From the NCBI GenBank assembly GCA_028697515.1, contig JAQVEY010000100.1:1-7849 (forward strand): a DNA stretch of 7,849 bases, in the 5' to 3' direction. Position numbers and translations under genes: made by a program. Of the stretch, positions 1-7,260 are shown piece after piece; within the stretch, counting starts at the first letter, position 1, and the number at the start of each line of letters is the position of its first letter. Under the pieces are notes generated by a model. The model was not told the origin of the DNA. It did not search any database and saw only the letters and a list, made by a program, of their open reading frames with translations. Source of the DNA: Bacteroidales bacterium. Lineage in GTDB: Bacteria; Bacteroidota; Bacteroidia; Bacteroidales; ML635J-15.

Positions 1-1152
1 TGCCAAACGTTTTGCCCAGATATATGCTCCATATCCATGAAAAAGTTCATCCCCACCATCGCCTGATAATACCATTGAAACGTGTTCTTTTGCGAGTTTA
101 GACAAAATCATTGTAGGTATTGCAGACGAGTCGGCGTAAGGCTCGTCATAAAAATCGAGCATATCGAGTATTATATTTCTGGCATCAGCTTCAGTAACAA
201 TATACTCGTGATGATTTGTGCCAAGATATCCGGCGACTTTTGCAGCATATTTAGACTCATCGTATTTTGCGTCCTTGAAACCAATTGAAAAGGTATTTAA
301 TTTTTTGTCATAAACTTTTGCAGCAACAGCAGTCACAAGACTTGAATCAATACCCCCACTTAAAAACGTTCCAAAAGGGACATCGCTAACCAAACGCATT
401 TTTACTGAAGAAACAATAAGCTCATTGAGCCTTTCTTTTGCTTCAAAAGGATCGTTTATAACATTGCGACGTATAGTTCCTTCAATATCCCAGTATGATT
501 CCATCCTGAAACCATTTTCGGAAACAATACCGGTTTGTCCGTTAGGGAATTTTCTGATATTCGAAAAAATAGTATCGGGTTCGGGTATATAGCCGATATG
601 TAAAAATTCATTAATAGCAGAATTGTTTATCTGACGACGATCGCGAATATATTTTACTTGTAATAATGATTTTAATTCAGAAGAAAAGGCGAAATTGTTT
701 CCATCCCAGTAATAAAACATTGGTTTGATACCAATTCTGTCGCGGAATAAATAGAGTATCTGTTCTTGTTTATCAAAGATACAGATAGAAAACATTCCGT
801 TGAGTTTATTGATGAAAGTTACTCCCCATTCGGCAAAAGCCTCTACAATAACTTCTGTATCGCAACTTGTTTTTAGTTCAATATTCAAGTCCTTTGCAAT
901 ATCCATGAAGTTATATACTTCGCCGTTATACACACAAATATATCTCATGGAGTGCGATTCCATAGGCTGGTTTGCATCGTTTGATAAATCAAGAATGCTT
1001 AGTCGTTGATGTCCAAGGCCTACTAAATCGGTATAATAACTGCCTCCTGCATCAGGTCCACGATGAACCAGACATGAAGTCATTTTATCCAATTCATCCT
1101 TACTGACAAATTCAGGATTATTTTTTGAATAAAAACCTGTTATACCGCACAT
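1..1152 (-). CDS. asnB: Asparagine synthetase B (glutamine-hydrolysing), 3' end cut off by the window
   Basis: Cytoplasmic enzyme that makes asparagine from aspartate, ATP and glutamine-derived ammonia. The frame is open for 384 codons from the ATG at 1152 to base 1 without a stop. The usual family length is about 550-640 residues, so the C-terminus is missing. The N-terminal class II glutamine amidotransferase domain starts MCGITGF, so Cys2 becomes the N-terminal nucleophile after Met removal. It also shows HRGPD (30-34), GHQRLSILDLS (47-57), YNGEVYN (75-81) and CDTEV (97-101). The synthetase domain has the PP-loop SGGIDSS at 265-271 and SGDGGDELF at 363-371. The start is fixed by the catalytic Cys following Met. 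It lies 67 bp downstream of fumC on the same strand and has its own candidate -7 element. A paralogue of this family acting in surface-polysaccharide clusters cannot be excluded, because the distinguishing C-terminal part is missing. Confidence 0.9.
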   Translation of the reverse strand, partial: MCGITGFYSKNNPEFVSKDELDKMTSCLVHRGPDAGGSYYTDLVGLGHQRLSILDLSNDANQPMESHSMRYICVYNGEVYNFMDIAKDLNIELKTSCDTEVIVEAFAEWGVTFINKLNGMFSICIFDKQEQILYLFRDRIGIKPMFYYWDGNNFAFSSELKSLLQVKYIRDRRQINNSAINEFLHIGYIPEPDTIFSNIRKFPNGQTGIVSENGFRMESYWDIEGTIRRNVINDPFEAKERLNELIVSSVKMRLVSDVPFGTFLSGGIDSSLVTAVAAKVYDKKLNTFSIGFKDAKYDESKYAAKVAGYLGTNHHEYIVTEADARNIILDMLDFYDEPYADSSAIPTMILSKLAKEHVSMVLSGDGGDELFHGYGAYIWAKRLA

Positions 1153-1173
1153 TTGCTATTCTAAATTTTTTTG

Positions 1174-1181
1174 CAAAATTA
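1174..1181 (-). promoter_or_regulatory. Candidate Bacteroidota -7 element upstream of asnB
   Basis: On the minus strand the bases read TAATTTTG, an exact match to TAnnTTTG, 21 nt before the asnB ATG and inside the 67-bp fumC-asnB gap. No clear TTTG -33 element is found at the usual spacing, so this is only a candidate. If real, asnB can be transcribed independently of the pheS-fumC operon. Confidence 0.4.
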
Positions 1182-1219
1182 ATCTATTAATTAAGTATTT
1201 GTAATTAATATCTAATAAA

Positions 1220-2599
1220 TTATATCATCTTACGCGGACATACTATATTATCGAAGTCTTCTGCCGATATAAAGCCGGTTTTTATCGCTGCATCTTTCAG
1301 ACTTAGTCCGTTTTTATGTGCAAATTTTGCTATTATGGCAGCTTTTTCGTAGCCTATTTTTGAATTTAGGGCAGTTACGGTCATTAATGATTGGTTTAAA
1401 TAATAATCTGCTTTTTCTATGTTTACTTTTATTCCTATGATACAATTTGTTAGAAATGAAGAACAGGCTTCTGCAAGAAGATTAGCTGATTCCAAAAAGT
1501 TCTTAATGATTAGTGGTTTATAAACATTTAATTCAAAATGCCCGTTCATACCGCCCAGACTAATAGCTGTATCATTTCCGATTATCTGACAACAAACCAT
1601 AGTTAAAGCTTCAACTTGTGTGGGGTTTACTTTTCCCGGCATTATTGAAGATCCAGGCTCATTTTCAGGTATAAATATTTCATTTAAACCACATCTTGGA
1701 CCACTTGCCATAAATCTAATGTCATTTGCAATTTTATTCAGACTGACTGCAATTTGTTTTAATGCTGCATGTGTCTCCACAATGGCATCATTAGAGGCAA
1801 GTGCTTCAAATTTATTGATGGCAGGCAAAAATGTAATATCCGTATATTCTGAAACATATTTACACACTTTTTTATCAAAGGTTTTTGGGGCACTCAGCCC
1901 TGTTCCTACAGCTGTTCCTCCAATAGCCAGTTGAGAGAGGTGCATAAGGCTCCTTTCAAGTGCTTTTATGCCGAATTCAAGCTGGGTGGCATATCCCGAA
2001 AATTCTTGTCCAAAACTGATTGGTGTGGCATCCATAAAATGGGTACGACCTGTTTTTATAATATTGGCAAAATCGAATGAGAGTTTTTGGATTCCTTTAT
2101 GCAAGTCTTTTAATGCAGGCAGTGTTTTAAAAAATATTGCCGACATAGCAGCGATATTCATTGCAGATGGGAATGTGTCGTTAGAAGACTGACTGCAATT
2201 TACATCATCATTTGGGTGAAGAATCTTGACTTTATCGGTTAGTTTTCCACCTGAAATTACATGTGCTCTGTTTGCAATGACTTCATTTAAGTTCATGTTT
2301 GTTTGAGTTCCCGAACCTGTTTGCCAGACTACCAATGGAAAATTGTCATCCAGTTTACCTGAAATTATTTCATCACATACTAAATATATGAGTTCTGCTT
2401 TTTCATTGCTTATTTTTTTTAAGATGCAATTTGCTTTGGCACAGGCTTTTTTTAGAACAGCCATAGCTCGGATTATTTCTACCGGCATTTGTTGCCCAAT
2501 TTTGAAATTCTCTAAAGAACGTTGAGTTTGAGCTCCCCAGTATTTATCTACAGGAACTTCCACAACACCCATTGTATCTTTTTCTTTGCGAGTCTTCAT
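1220..2599 (-). CDS. fumC: Class II fumarate hydratase
   Basis: Iron-independent fumarase that interconverts fumarate and L-malate in the TCA cycle; the family is a cytoplasmic homotetramer. The protein has 459 residues, close to the usual ~465. Fumarase rather than aspartase is indicated by GSGTQTNMNLNEVIANRA (95-112), which carries TQT where aspartases have TST. Other conserved blocks are HPNDDVN and SQSSND (128-141), GRTH (184-187, active-site His187) and the signature GSSIMPGKVNP (316-326). The latter contains the likely catalytic Ser317 plus Lys323 and Asn325; E. coli numbering is one higher. Nothing in the active site is missing. The ATG overlaps the stop of the upstream hydrolase as ATGA (2596-2599), which suggests translational coupling and co-transcription with pheS and the hydrolase. 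No GC-rich terminator is seen after its TAA. Confidence 0.97.
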   Translation of the reverse strand: MKTRKEKDTMGVVEVPVDKYWGAQTQRSLENFKIGQQMPVEIIRAMAVLKKACAKANCILKKISNEKAELIYLVCDEIISGKLDDNFPLVVWQTGSGTQTNMNLNEVIANRAHVISGGKLTDKVKILHPNDDVNCSQSSNDTFPSAMNIAAMSAIFFKTLPALKDLHKGIQKLSFDFANIIKTGRTHFMDATPISFGQEFSGYATQLEFGIKALERSLMHLSQLAIGGTAVGTGLSAPKTFDKKVCKYVSEYTDITFLPAINKFEALASNDAIVETHAALKQIAVSLNKIANDIRFMASGPRCGLNEIFIPENEPGSSIMPGKVNPTQVEALTMVCCQIIGNDTAISLGGMNGHFELNVYKPLIIKNFLESANLLAEACSSFLTNCIIGIKVNIEKADYYLNQSLMTVTALNSKIGYEKAAIIAKFAHKNGLSLKDAAIKTGFISAEDFDNIVCPRKMI

Positions 2600-3402
2600 G
2601 ATTTAGTCTTATTAAAAAATTCTTTTATGTAAAATGATACTTCTTCCGGTTTTTCGTAGTGTAACCAGTGACTTGTATTTTGAATTGTTATTATTTCTGC
2701 ATTGCTGAAAATAAAATCTATTAATTTAACGTCACTTTTGTTAATATAATTGGAGTTTGATGCTTTTAAAAACAATATGGGGTTTTCAATTTTTTTATCA
2801 ATAAAGTCGTCTGGGTTAAGGCCGTTCATTATCTCCGGCAGATTATTCATAATAGCATCAACATTTATTTTCCAGACAATTTTATTGTTTTCTTTCCGTA
2901 AATTTTTAAGAATAACGTTTTTTTCTTCTGTTGTTAACTCTTTAATATATTGACTAATTTCTCTGTATGTAGAAAATTTTTCGATTGGTAGGTTTTTCAT
3001 TATAGAGACCAGATTCAAATGAAATTTAATGCTTTCTACATGGTCCATTAGAGCTGTATAATTGCGAGGAGAAATGTCTGCAACAACAATTTTATTGACT
3101 AATTGGGGATAATCTGCTACAAAAAACATTGCGACTTTTCCACCCATTGAATGTCCGATTATTTTTATACTTTCGAGATTGTGAGCCTCACAATAGTTTT
3201 TTAAATCATTTACCATCTCTGGATAGCTATGATTGTCGGCAAAAAATGAATTTCCGTGATTTCTTAGATCAATTAAGTGAATTTTGTAATCAGATTTTAG
3301 AAATTCTGCAACTCTTTTCCAGCTTTCGCTATTGCCGTATAGACCATGTAAAATAACAATGTTTTTATTTCCTGTGCCGATGATTTCAGAATTGAGTATC
3401 AT
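2596..3402 (-). CDS. Alpha/beta-fold hydrolase, YbfF/ABHD11-like esterase
   Basis: A 268-residue soluble alpha/beta hydrolase with no signal peptide or membrane segment. ILHGLYGN (17-24) is the oxyanion-hole HG region, and DLRNHGNS (45-52) is a typical family block. GHSMGG (83-88) is the nucleophile elbow with Ser85, and His245 in TSHWLHYEKPEEV is the likely catalytic base. After the strand that normally carries the acid, the sequence is ILFLKASNSNY (209-219), where an Asp would be expected in many relatives. YbfF and ABHD11 have a similar GGNS.Y stretch there, and Asp109 in VADISP is the probable acid. Family members hydrolyse small esters or acyl-thioesters in vitro; the physiological substrate is not known from sequence. 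It sits 10 bp after pheS and overlaps fumC by 4 bp, so it is mid-operon. A purine-rich stretch (ACGAAAAAG) precedes the ATG, with no real Shine-Dalgarno. Confidence 0.88.
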   Translation of the reverse strand: MILNSEIIGTGNKNIVILHGLYGNSESWKRVAEFLKSDYKIHLIDLRNHGNSFFADNHSYPEMVNDLKNYCEAHNLESIKIIGHSMGGKVAMFFVADYPQLVNKIVVADISPRNYTALMDHVESIKFHLNLVSIMKNLPIEKFSTYREISQYIKELTTEEKNVILKNLRKENNKIVWKINVDAIMNNLPEIMNGLNPDDFIDKKIENPILFLKASNSNYINKSDVKLIDFIFSNAEIITIQNTSHWLHYEKPEEVSFYIKEFFNKTKS

Positions 3403-3412
3403 CTTTTTCGTG

Positions 3413-4432
3413 CTAATAGGCTGCAGTAAACTGATTTAAAAATCTGATATCATTTTCGAAAAACAATCTCAAATCTTTTATCCCATATTTCAGCATTGCA
3501 ATTCTTTCTATTCCCATACCGAAAGCAAAACCGGTATATATTTTAGGATCAATACCAGTAGCAATAAAAACATTCGGATCAACCATACCACAGCCAAGTA
3601 TTTCTAGCCAACCACTGCCTTTACAGACATTACACCCTTTCCCCCCACAAAGAGAACAACTTACATCCATTTCAGCAGATGGTTCGGTAAATGGGAAATA
3701 GGACGGTCTAAGGCGTGTTTTTGATTTTGTCCCGAACATTTCTTTTGCAAAATAATCAAGAGTTTGTTTCATATCTGCAAATGAAACATCTTTGTCAACA
3801 TAAAGCCCTTCGACCTGATGGAAAAGGCAGTGTGCTCTTGCCGATATGGCTTCGTTTCTATAAACTCTTCCGGGTGAGAGACTGCGTATTGGAGGTTTTA
3901 ACTCTGACATTTCGTGTGCCTGTACAGATGAGGTATGAGTACGTAACAGAACATTCATATCGGGAGAAATGAAAAAAGTGTCCTGCATATCGCGGGCAGG
4001 ATGATTTTGAGGAAAGTTAAGTAAACTGAAATTATGTTTATCATCCTCAATTTCAGGTCCTTCTGCAACAGAGAAACCGAGTTTTGTAAAAATTGCAATA
4101 ATTTCGTTACGAACTATTGATAAAGGATGGCGAGAACCAATTTTCAATGGGTCTCCTGGGCGTGTTAAATCCAGCTCAATTTTACCTTCCTGAGTAACGG
4201 AAATGGAATTTTTTAAATCATTTAATTTTTCTGTTGCTTTTTGCTTAAGAACGTTTATTTCAGCACCTACCTGTTTTTTTTGGTCTGCTGGCACATTTCT
4301 GAAATCATCAAAAAGAGCAGGAATTAATCCTTTTTTTGACAGATATTTTAATCTGAATTCTTCAATTTCTTCAATAGTTTTTGGCTGAAAACTTTCTACT
4401 GCTGCTAATAATTCTTTAATTCTGTTAATCAT
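3413..4432 (-). CDS. pheS: Phenylalanyl-tRNA synthetase alpha subunit
   Basis: Catalytic alpha subunit of the alpha2-beta2 PheRS, which charges tRNA-Phe; pheT is not in the window. The frame is open from a TTG at 4441, but I prefer the in-frame ATG at 4432. It gives 339 residues beginning MINRIKELL, a length and start typical of Bacteroidota PheS as I recall them. Residues 1-85 form the N-terminal coiled coil that contacts tRNA. The class II catalytic core follows. It contains HPL (102-104), LLRTHTSSVQ (162-171), the motif 2 region GRVYRNEAISARAH (188-201) with FHQVEG, the phenylalanine pocket FPFTEPSAEMDV (246-257) and motif 3 GFAFGMGIER (301-310). Ala303 matches E. coli Ala294, which sets the size of the Phe pocket. 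An insert with four cysteines (259, 262, 267, 270) is absent from E. coli PheS and looks metal-binding. It is probably the first gene of the pheS-hydrolase-fumC operon. Confidence 0.97.
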   Translation of the reverse strand: MINRIKELLAAVESFQPKTIEEIEEFRLKYLSKKGLIPALFDDFRNVPADQKKQVGAEINVLKQKATEKLNDLKNSISVTQEGKIELDLTRPGDPLKIGSRHPLSIVRNEIIAIFTKLGFSVAEGPEIEDDKHNFSLLNFPQNHPARDMQDTFFISPDMNVLLRTHTSSVQAHEMSELKPPIRSLSPGRVYRNEAISARAHCLFHQVEGLYVDKDVSFADMKQTLDYFAKEMFGTKSKTRLRPSYFPFTEPSAEMDVSCSLCGGKGCNVCKGSGWLEILGCGMVDPNVFIATGIDPKIYTGFAFGMGIERIAMLKYGIKDLRLFFENDIRFLNQFTAAY

Positions 4433-4452
4433 TTCTGACAAGATTTATCGGG

Positions 4453-4482
4453 CAAAGTTAAGATATTTACAGTAATTTACAA
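4453..4482 (-). promoter_or_regulatory. Promoter of the pheS-hydrolase-fumC operon
   Basis: The minus strand reads TTG (4482-4480), 19 nt of spacer, then TAACTTTG (4460-4453). This matches the Bacteroidota housekeeping sigma consensus (TTG/TTTG at -33, TAnnTTTG at -7) in both elements and spacing. The -7 box ends 20 nt before the ATG at 4432, leaving room for a very short leader. Of the four candidate promoters in the window it is the only one with both elements. Confidence 0.6.
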
Positions 4483-4542
4483 GCATACTTTTTGTGTAAA
4501 TATTAGAACGCGGATATAAACTAAAAACAGTTAAATTCGAAT

Positions 4543-5853
4543 TTATTTATCTTTATCTCTGAAAACAATTACTATTGGGACACCAGTAAAATCAAAATTT
4601 TCACGTAGTTTATTTTCGAGGTATCGTTTGTATGGGTCTCTAATGTACTGCGGAAGGTTGGCAAAAAATGCAAAAACCGGTGTTGGAGTAGGCAATTGCG
4701 TTACATATTTGATTTTTACGTATTTTCCTTTGTTTGTTGGAGGAGCATAGCTTTCTATGGCTTCCAACATAATCTCATTAAGCTTACCAGTAGGGATACG
4801 TTGAACTCTATTTTGATAAACTTTCATGGCCGTTTCAATGACATTATGAATTCTCAACTTTGTTAGTGCAGATATAAATAAAATGGGGATGTCGTTAAAT
4901 GGTGCAATCTTTTCCATAATAGATTTTGTGTAATCTCTTACTGTATTTGTTGATTTTTCAACTAAGTCCCATTTGTTAACAATGATGACGATTCCTTTTT
5001 TATTCTTTGTGATTAAATTCAATATGTTTTGATCTTGAGCTTCGAATCCGATAGTTGCGTCAATCATTAAGAGACAAATATCTGAATTCTCGATAGCTCT
5101 GATAGCCCTCATTACAGAATAAAATTCCAAGTCTTCGTTGACTTTGGTTTTTCTTCTAACTCCTGCAGTATCAACCAGCATAAAGTCAAAGCCGTATTTG
5201 TTGTATCTAGTATTAATGGCATCTCTCGTAGTCCCAGCAATACTTGTAACTATATTTCTTTCTTCGCCAATAAGAACGTTTGTTAATGAAGATTTTCCCA
5301 CATTTGGACGACCAACGATAGTAACTCTTGGTAATGAGTCAGTTTCCAACACATCATCAGCTTCTAATACGACAGAAACAGCATCGAGAAGGTCACCAGT
5401 ACCAAGGCCATTAACAGCCGAAATGCAAAATATCTCACCTAAACCCAAGTTATAAAATTCATAACTGTCAGTAATTTTTGCGTTAGTGTCAACTTTATTT
5501 GCAACTAAAAAGACTGGTTTTTTAGATCTTCTTAATAACTCGGCTACAGATATGTCAAGATCTGTAAGTCCAGTTTGAACATCAAGGACGAAAATTATAC
5601 CATCAGCTTCTTCAACGGCAATTGTTACCTGCTTGGCAATTTCCTGTTCGAAAATATCAGAAGAATTGTTTACATACCCACCTGTGTCAACAACAGAGAA
5701 ATTCTTGCCATTCCAGAAGCAATGTCCGTAAAGTCTGTCACGGGTTACACCGCTTTCGTCATCAACAATAGCTTCACGACGTTCAACAAGACGATTGAAG
5801 AGAGTTGATTTTCCTACATTTGGTCGCCCTACTATTGCAATAATGTTTCCCAT
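4543..5853 (-). CDS. der: GTPase Der (EngA), double-Era-like ribosome assembly factor
   Basis: Essential GTPase that binds the 50S subunit and supports its late maturation. At 436 residues it is the normal length. The first G domain has GRPNVGKST (9-17), DTGG (56-59), NKVD (119-122) and SAVNG (145-149). The second has GRPNVGKSS (181-189), DTAG (228-231) followed by VRRKTK, NKWD (293-296) and SALT (328-331). The C-terminal KH-like domain (about 347-436) carries the family block RIPTGKLNE, then [16 protein letters not shown] and [18 protein letters not shown]. All nucleotide-binding motifs are intact. The ATG at 5853 directly precedes the first beta strand and P-loop, as in other Der proteins. 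It is separated from pheS by 110 bp (to the preferred ATG) containing the pheS promoter, so it is probably its own transcription unit. It is divergent from the CPBP protease gene. Confidence 0.98.
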   Translation of the reverse strand: MGNIIAIVGRPNVGKSTLFNRLVERREAIVDDESGVTRDRLYGHCFWNGKNFSVVDTGGYVNNSSDIFEQEIAKQVTIAVEEADGIIFVLDVQTGLTDLDISVAELLRRSKKPVFLVANKVDTNAKITDSYEFYNLGLGEIFCISAVNGLGTGDLLDAVSVVLEADDVLETDSLPRVTIVGRPNVGKSSLTNVLIGEERNIVTSIAGTTRDAINTRYNKYGFDFMLVDTAGVRRKTKVNEDLEFYSVMRAIRAIENSDICLLMIDATIGFEAQDQNILNLITKNKKGIVIIVNKWDLVEKSTNTVRDYTKSIMEKIAPFNDIPILFISALTKLRIHNVIETAMKVYQNRVQRIPTGKLNEIMLEAIESYAPPTNKGKYVKIKYVTQLPTPTPVFAFFANLPQYIRDPYKRYLENKLRENFDFTGVPIVIVFRDKDK

Positions 5854-5867
5854 AACCGAATTTTTTG

Positions 5868-5875
5868 CAAAGGTA
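5868..5875 (-). promoter_or_regulatory. Candidate Bacteroidota -7 element upstream of der
   Basis: The minus strand reads TACCTTTG, an exact TAnnTTTG, followed by CAAAAAATTCGGTT and the der ATG. It ends 14 nt before the start codon, so the transcript would be nearly leaderless. No -33 TTTG is found at the expected spacing. Confidence 0.45.
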
Positions 5876-6001
5876 TAAAAAAGACTGTATGTTTAATTAA
5901 GATTTTGAGATTAACTGATATTCAAAGAATTAAAGCATGGATTAAACTTAAGAGTCAATTAAATTATTGAATAAGACTAGCCTTATTGCTGTGGAATTTT
6001 T

Positions 6002-6009
6002 TACTTTTG
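6002..6009 (+). promoter_or_regulatory. Candidate Bacteroidota -7 element upstream of the CPBP protease gene
   Basis: TACTTTTG matches TAnnTTTG and lies 24 nt before the ATG at 6034. The -33 region is not recognisable; the nearest TTG (5986-5988) is too close. It belongs to the 180-bp divergent region shared with der, which holds nothing else I can name. Confidence 0.4.
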
Positions 6010-6033
6010 CTTCCGATTTGATTATTCAAATTT

Positions 6034-6939
6034 ATGCAGACAAATAAATATAAAACATATCAAAAGACACCAATTATTTTGATGGTGATATTATTGAGCT
6101 ATTTAGCAGGACAGATAATCAATGCTGTTTTAATGCAAAGCCTTTCGCCTGAGTTATCTGTAAAAATTATGTCACTTAGCGAAAATGATGTCAATGAAAT
6201 ATCTTTATTAAAAATACTACAGTTTATTTCTGCAGTTTTTAGTTTTTTGATTCCTGCGTTAATAATCAGTAAGTTATTTACCCAAGACGCTAAACCTTAT
6301 ATTAGTTACAGACAAAGTCCGGGTATTTGGTATTATTTACTGATACCTGTTTTGCTAATATCGGTAATGCCTTTGATGAACATTATTATTCAATGGAATG
6401 AATCTATTGTATTGCCTGAAAGCTTGAGTAATATGGAAGTAAAAATGAAGGAAATGGAGGCTTCATCACAAAAAATGATTGAGTTGTTGCTTTCGGGGAA
6501 CTCATTTTTAACGATAAGTTTAAATTTTATATTAATTGCTTTATTGCCTGCACTTGGCGAAGAATTTTTATTCAGAGGAGTTATACAGAAACACGGTAAA
6601 GAATTATTTAAAAATTCACATATTGCAATTTTTGTAGCTGCATTTTTGTTTTCGGCGATACATTTTCAGTTTTACGGGTTTATTCCCCGCTTATTGTTAG
6701 GGATGGTCTTTGGATATCTTGTATATTTCTCAGGTTCTATCTGGCCTGCAGTTTTTGCACATTTTATAAATAACTCAATGGCAATAGCTGTTTGTTATCT
6801 GTCAAAAACAAGCGAGATTGCTGCCGAAACCAATACTTTCGGAACAAAAGCTTCGGATATATACTTTGTTATTTCAGGACTTGTGCTTGCGGGTGTTGTG
6901 TCTTGGGTAATGATAAAACGATATAGAGTTGCAGAATGA
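6034..6939 (+). CDS. CPBP-family intramembrane glutamic protease (CAAX protease/Abi type)
   Basis: Integral membrane protein of 301 residues with about eight hydrophobic segments, roughly at 12-34, 60-80, 98-120, 157-174, 195-212, 215-232, 236-254 and 275-294. The three hallmark motifs of the family (Pfam CPBP/Abi, related to eukaryotic Rce1) are present. These are EEFLFRG at 176-182 (Glu176, Glu177, Arg181), FSAIHF at 206-211 (His210), and AHFINN at 242-247 (His243, Asn247). A protease mechanism is therefore plausible. Bacterial members have varied or unknown substrates, including membrane-protein processing and bacteriocin self-immunity, and nothing nearby identifies one here. A charged loop (about 121-155) separates the N-terminal hydrophobic part from the motif-bearing core. 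It is divergent from der and probably monocistronic. No bacteriocin gene is seen next to it. Confidence 0.9.
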   Translation: MQTNKYKTYQKTPIILMVILLSYLAGQIINAVLMQSLSPELSVKIMSLSENDVNEISLLKILQFISAVFSFLIPALIISKLFTQDAKPYISYRQSPGIWYYLLIPVLLISVMPLMNIIIQWNESIVLPESLSNMEVKMKEMEASSQKMIELLLSGNSFLTISLNFILIALLPALGEEFLFRGVIQKHGKELFKNSHIAIFVAAFLFSAIHFQFYGFIPRLLLGMVFGYLVYFSGSIWPAVFAHFINNSMAIAVCYLSKTSEIAAETNTFGTKASDIYFVISGLVLAGVVSWVMIKRYRVAE

Positions 6940-6995
6940 GAAGTTGAGAGGAGAAATATTTAGCCACTAGGATTGTCCTCGATATCCAAAAGACG

Positions 6996-7108
6996 GAAAC
7001 AAACGAACAAACGAACAGAAGAACAGTCGAACAAACGAATTACGAACAGTATAATAATTCAAGAACCAGCAGTAAAAATACCTTAGCCTTAGCCTTAGCC
7101 TTAGCCTT
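6996..7108 (+). repeat. Composite intergenic repeat, copy A
   Basis: Left to right: four units of an 8-bp tandem repeat of form GAACAnnn (7005-7036; GAACAAAC, GAACAGAA, GAACAGTC, GAACAAAC), preceded by a degenerate unit. Two 7-bp units follow (GAATTAC, GAACAGT), then a non-tandem block containing CAAGAACCAGCAGTAAAAATA, and finally CCTTAG four times plus CCTT (7081-7108). Bases 7029-7096 match copy B (7322-7389) at 65 of 68 positions with no gap. The differences are at 7034, 7053 and 7059. No coding potential is assigned. Confidence 0.85.
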
Positions 7109-7120
7109 TAATTTTAAAGG
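7105..7120. repeat. Small AT-rich hairpin closing the copy A hexamer run
   Basis: CCTTTA, ATTT, TAAAGG: a perfect 6-bp stem with a 4-base loop. It begins in the last partial CCTTAG unit. It is not followed by a T run, so a terminator role is not supported. A single further GAACAAAC unit (7123-7130) follows directly. Confidence 0.5.
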
Positions 7121-7130
7121 ACGAACAAAC

Positions 7131-7241
7131 GAATCCCGTTAAATCAGAAATTGCAATTATTGATAATATAATTTCATTTTCTTAAAATAGCAGACTCGTT
7201 AAAAAAGCATGCATAGCAATTTCTTGTTTTAACGAGGATGC
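7131..7241. repeat. Segment of ~110 bp bounded by imperfect inverted repeats
   Basis: The left arm (7131-7154) contains ATCCCGTTAAA then TC then AGAAATTGC. The reverse complement of the right arm (7216-7241) contains ATCCTCGTTAAA then ACA then AGAAATTGC. The arms therefore match except for two 1-base indels and a local difference. A second pairing competes: CTCGTTAAAA (7195-7204) is perfectly complementary to TTTTAACGAG (7227-7236), with a 22-base loop containing GCATGC. The segment sits between the two composite repeats. It could be a miniature mobile element or a structured RNA; the sequence alone does not decide. Confidence 0.6.
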
Positions 7242-7260
7242 ACGAGCCAAAGGCTCGGCA
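7239..7260. repeat. GC-rich hairpin before array B
   Basis: CGAGCC (7243-7248), AAA, GGCTCG (7252-7257) form a perfect 6-bp GC-rich stem. TGC (7239-7241) can pair with GCA (7258-7260) if A7242 bulges, giving nine pairs. It stands out in this AT-rich spacer. No T run follows on the plus strand and no A run precedes it, so it is not a classical intrinsic terminator in either direction. Confidence 0.6.

Noticed and set aside
82..288. Plus-strand open frame of 68 codons (and similar frames at 800-1009, 1620-1934, 1968-2192, 2343-2525, 2750-2953, 3129-3356, 3715-3972, 4203-4388, 5138-5455 and 5575-5808)
   Set aside because: All are antisense to well-supported minus-strand genes with intact family motifs and show no protein features of their own.
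6034..6939. CPBP protease as part of a bacteriocin or abortive-infection system
   Set aside because: Neighbours are der and an unrelated secreted protease. No bacteriocin precursor, transporter, toxin or phage-defence gene is visible, so the family name alone does not justify the claim.
7081..7108. CCTTAG hexamer run as a telomere-like sequence
   Set aside because: Only four to five units, internal to the window, and repeated in a second shorter copy. It is a simple-sequence part of the repeat element.
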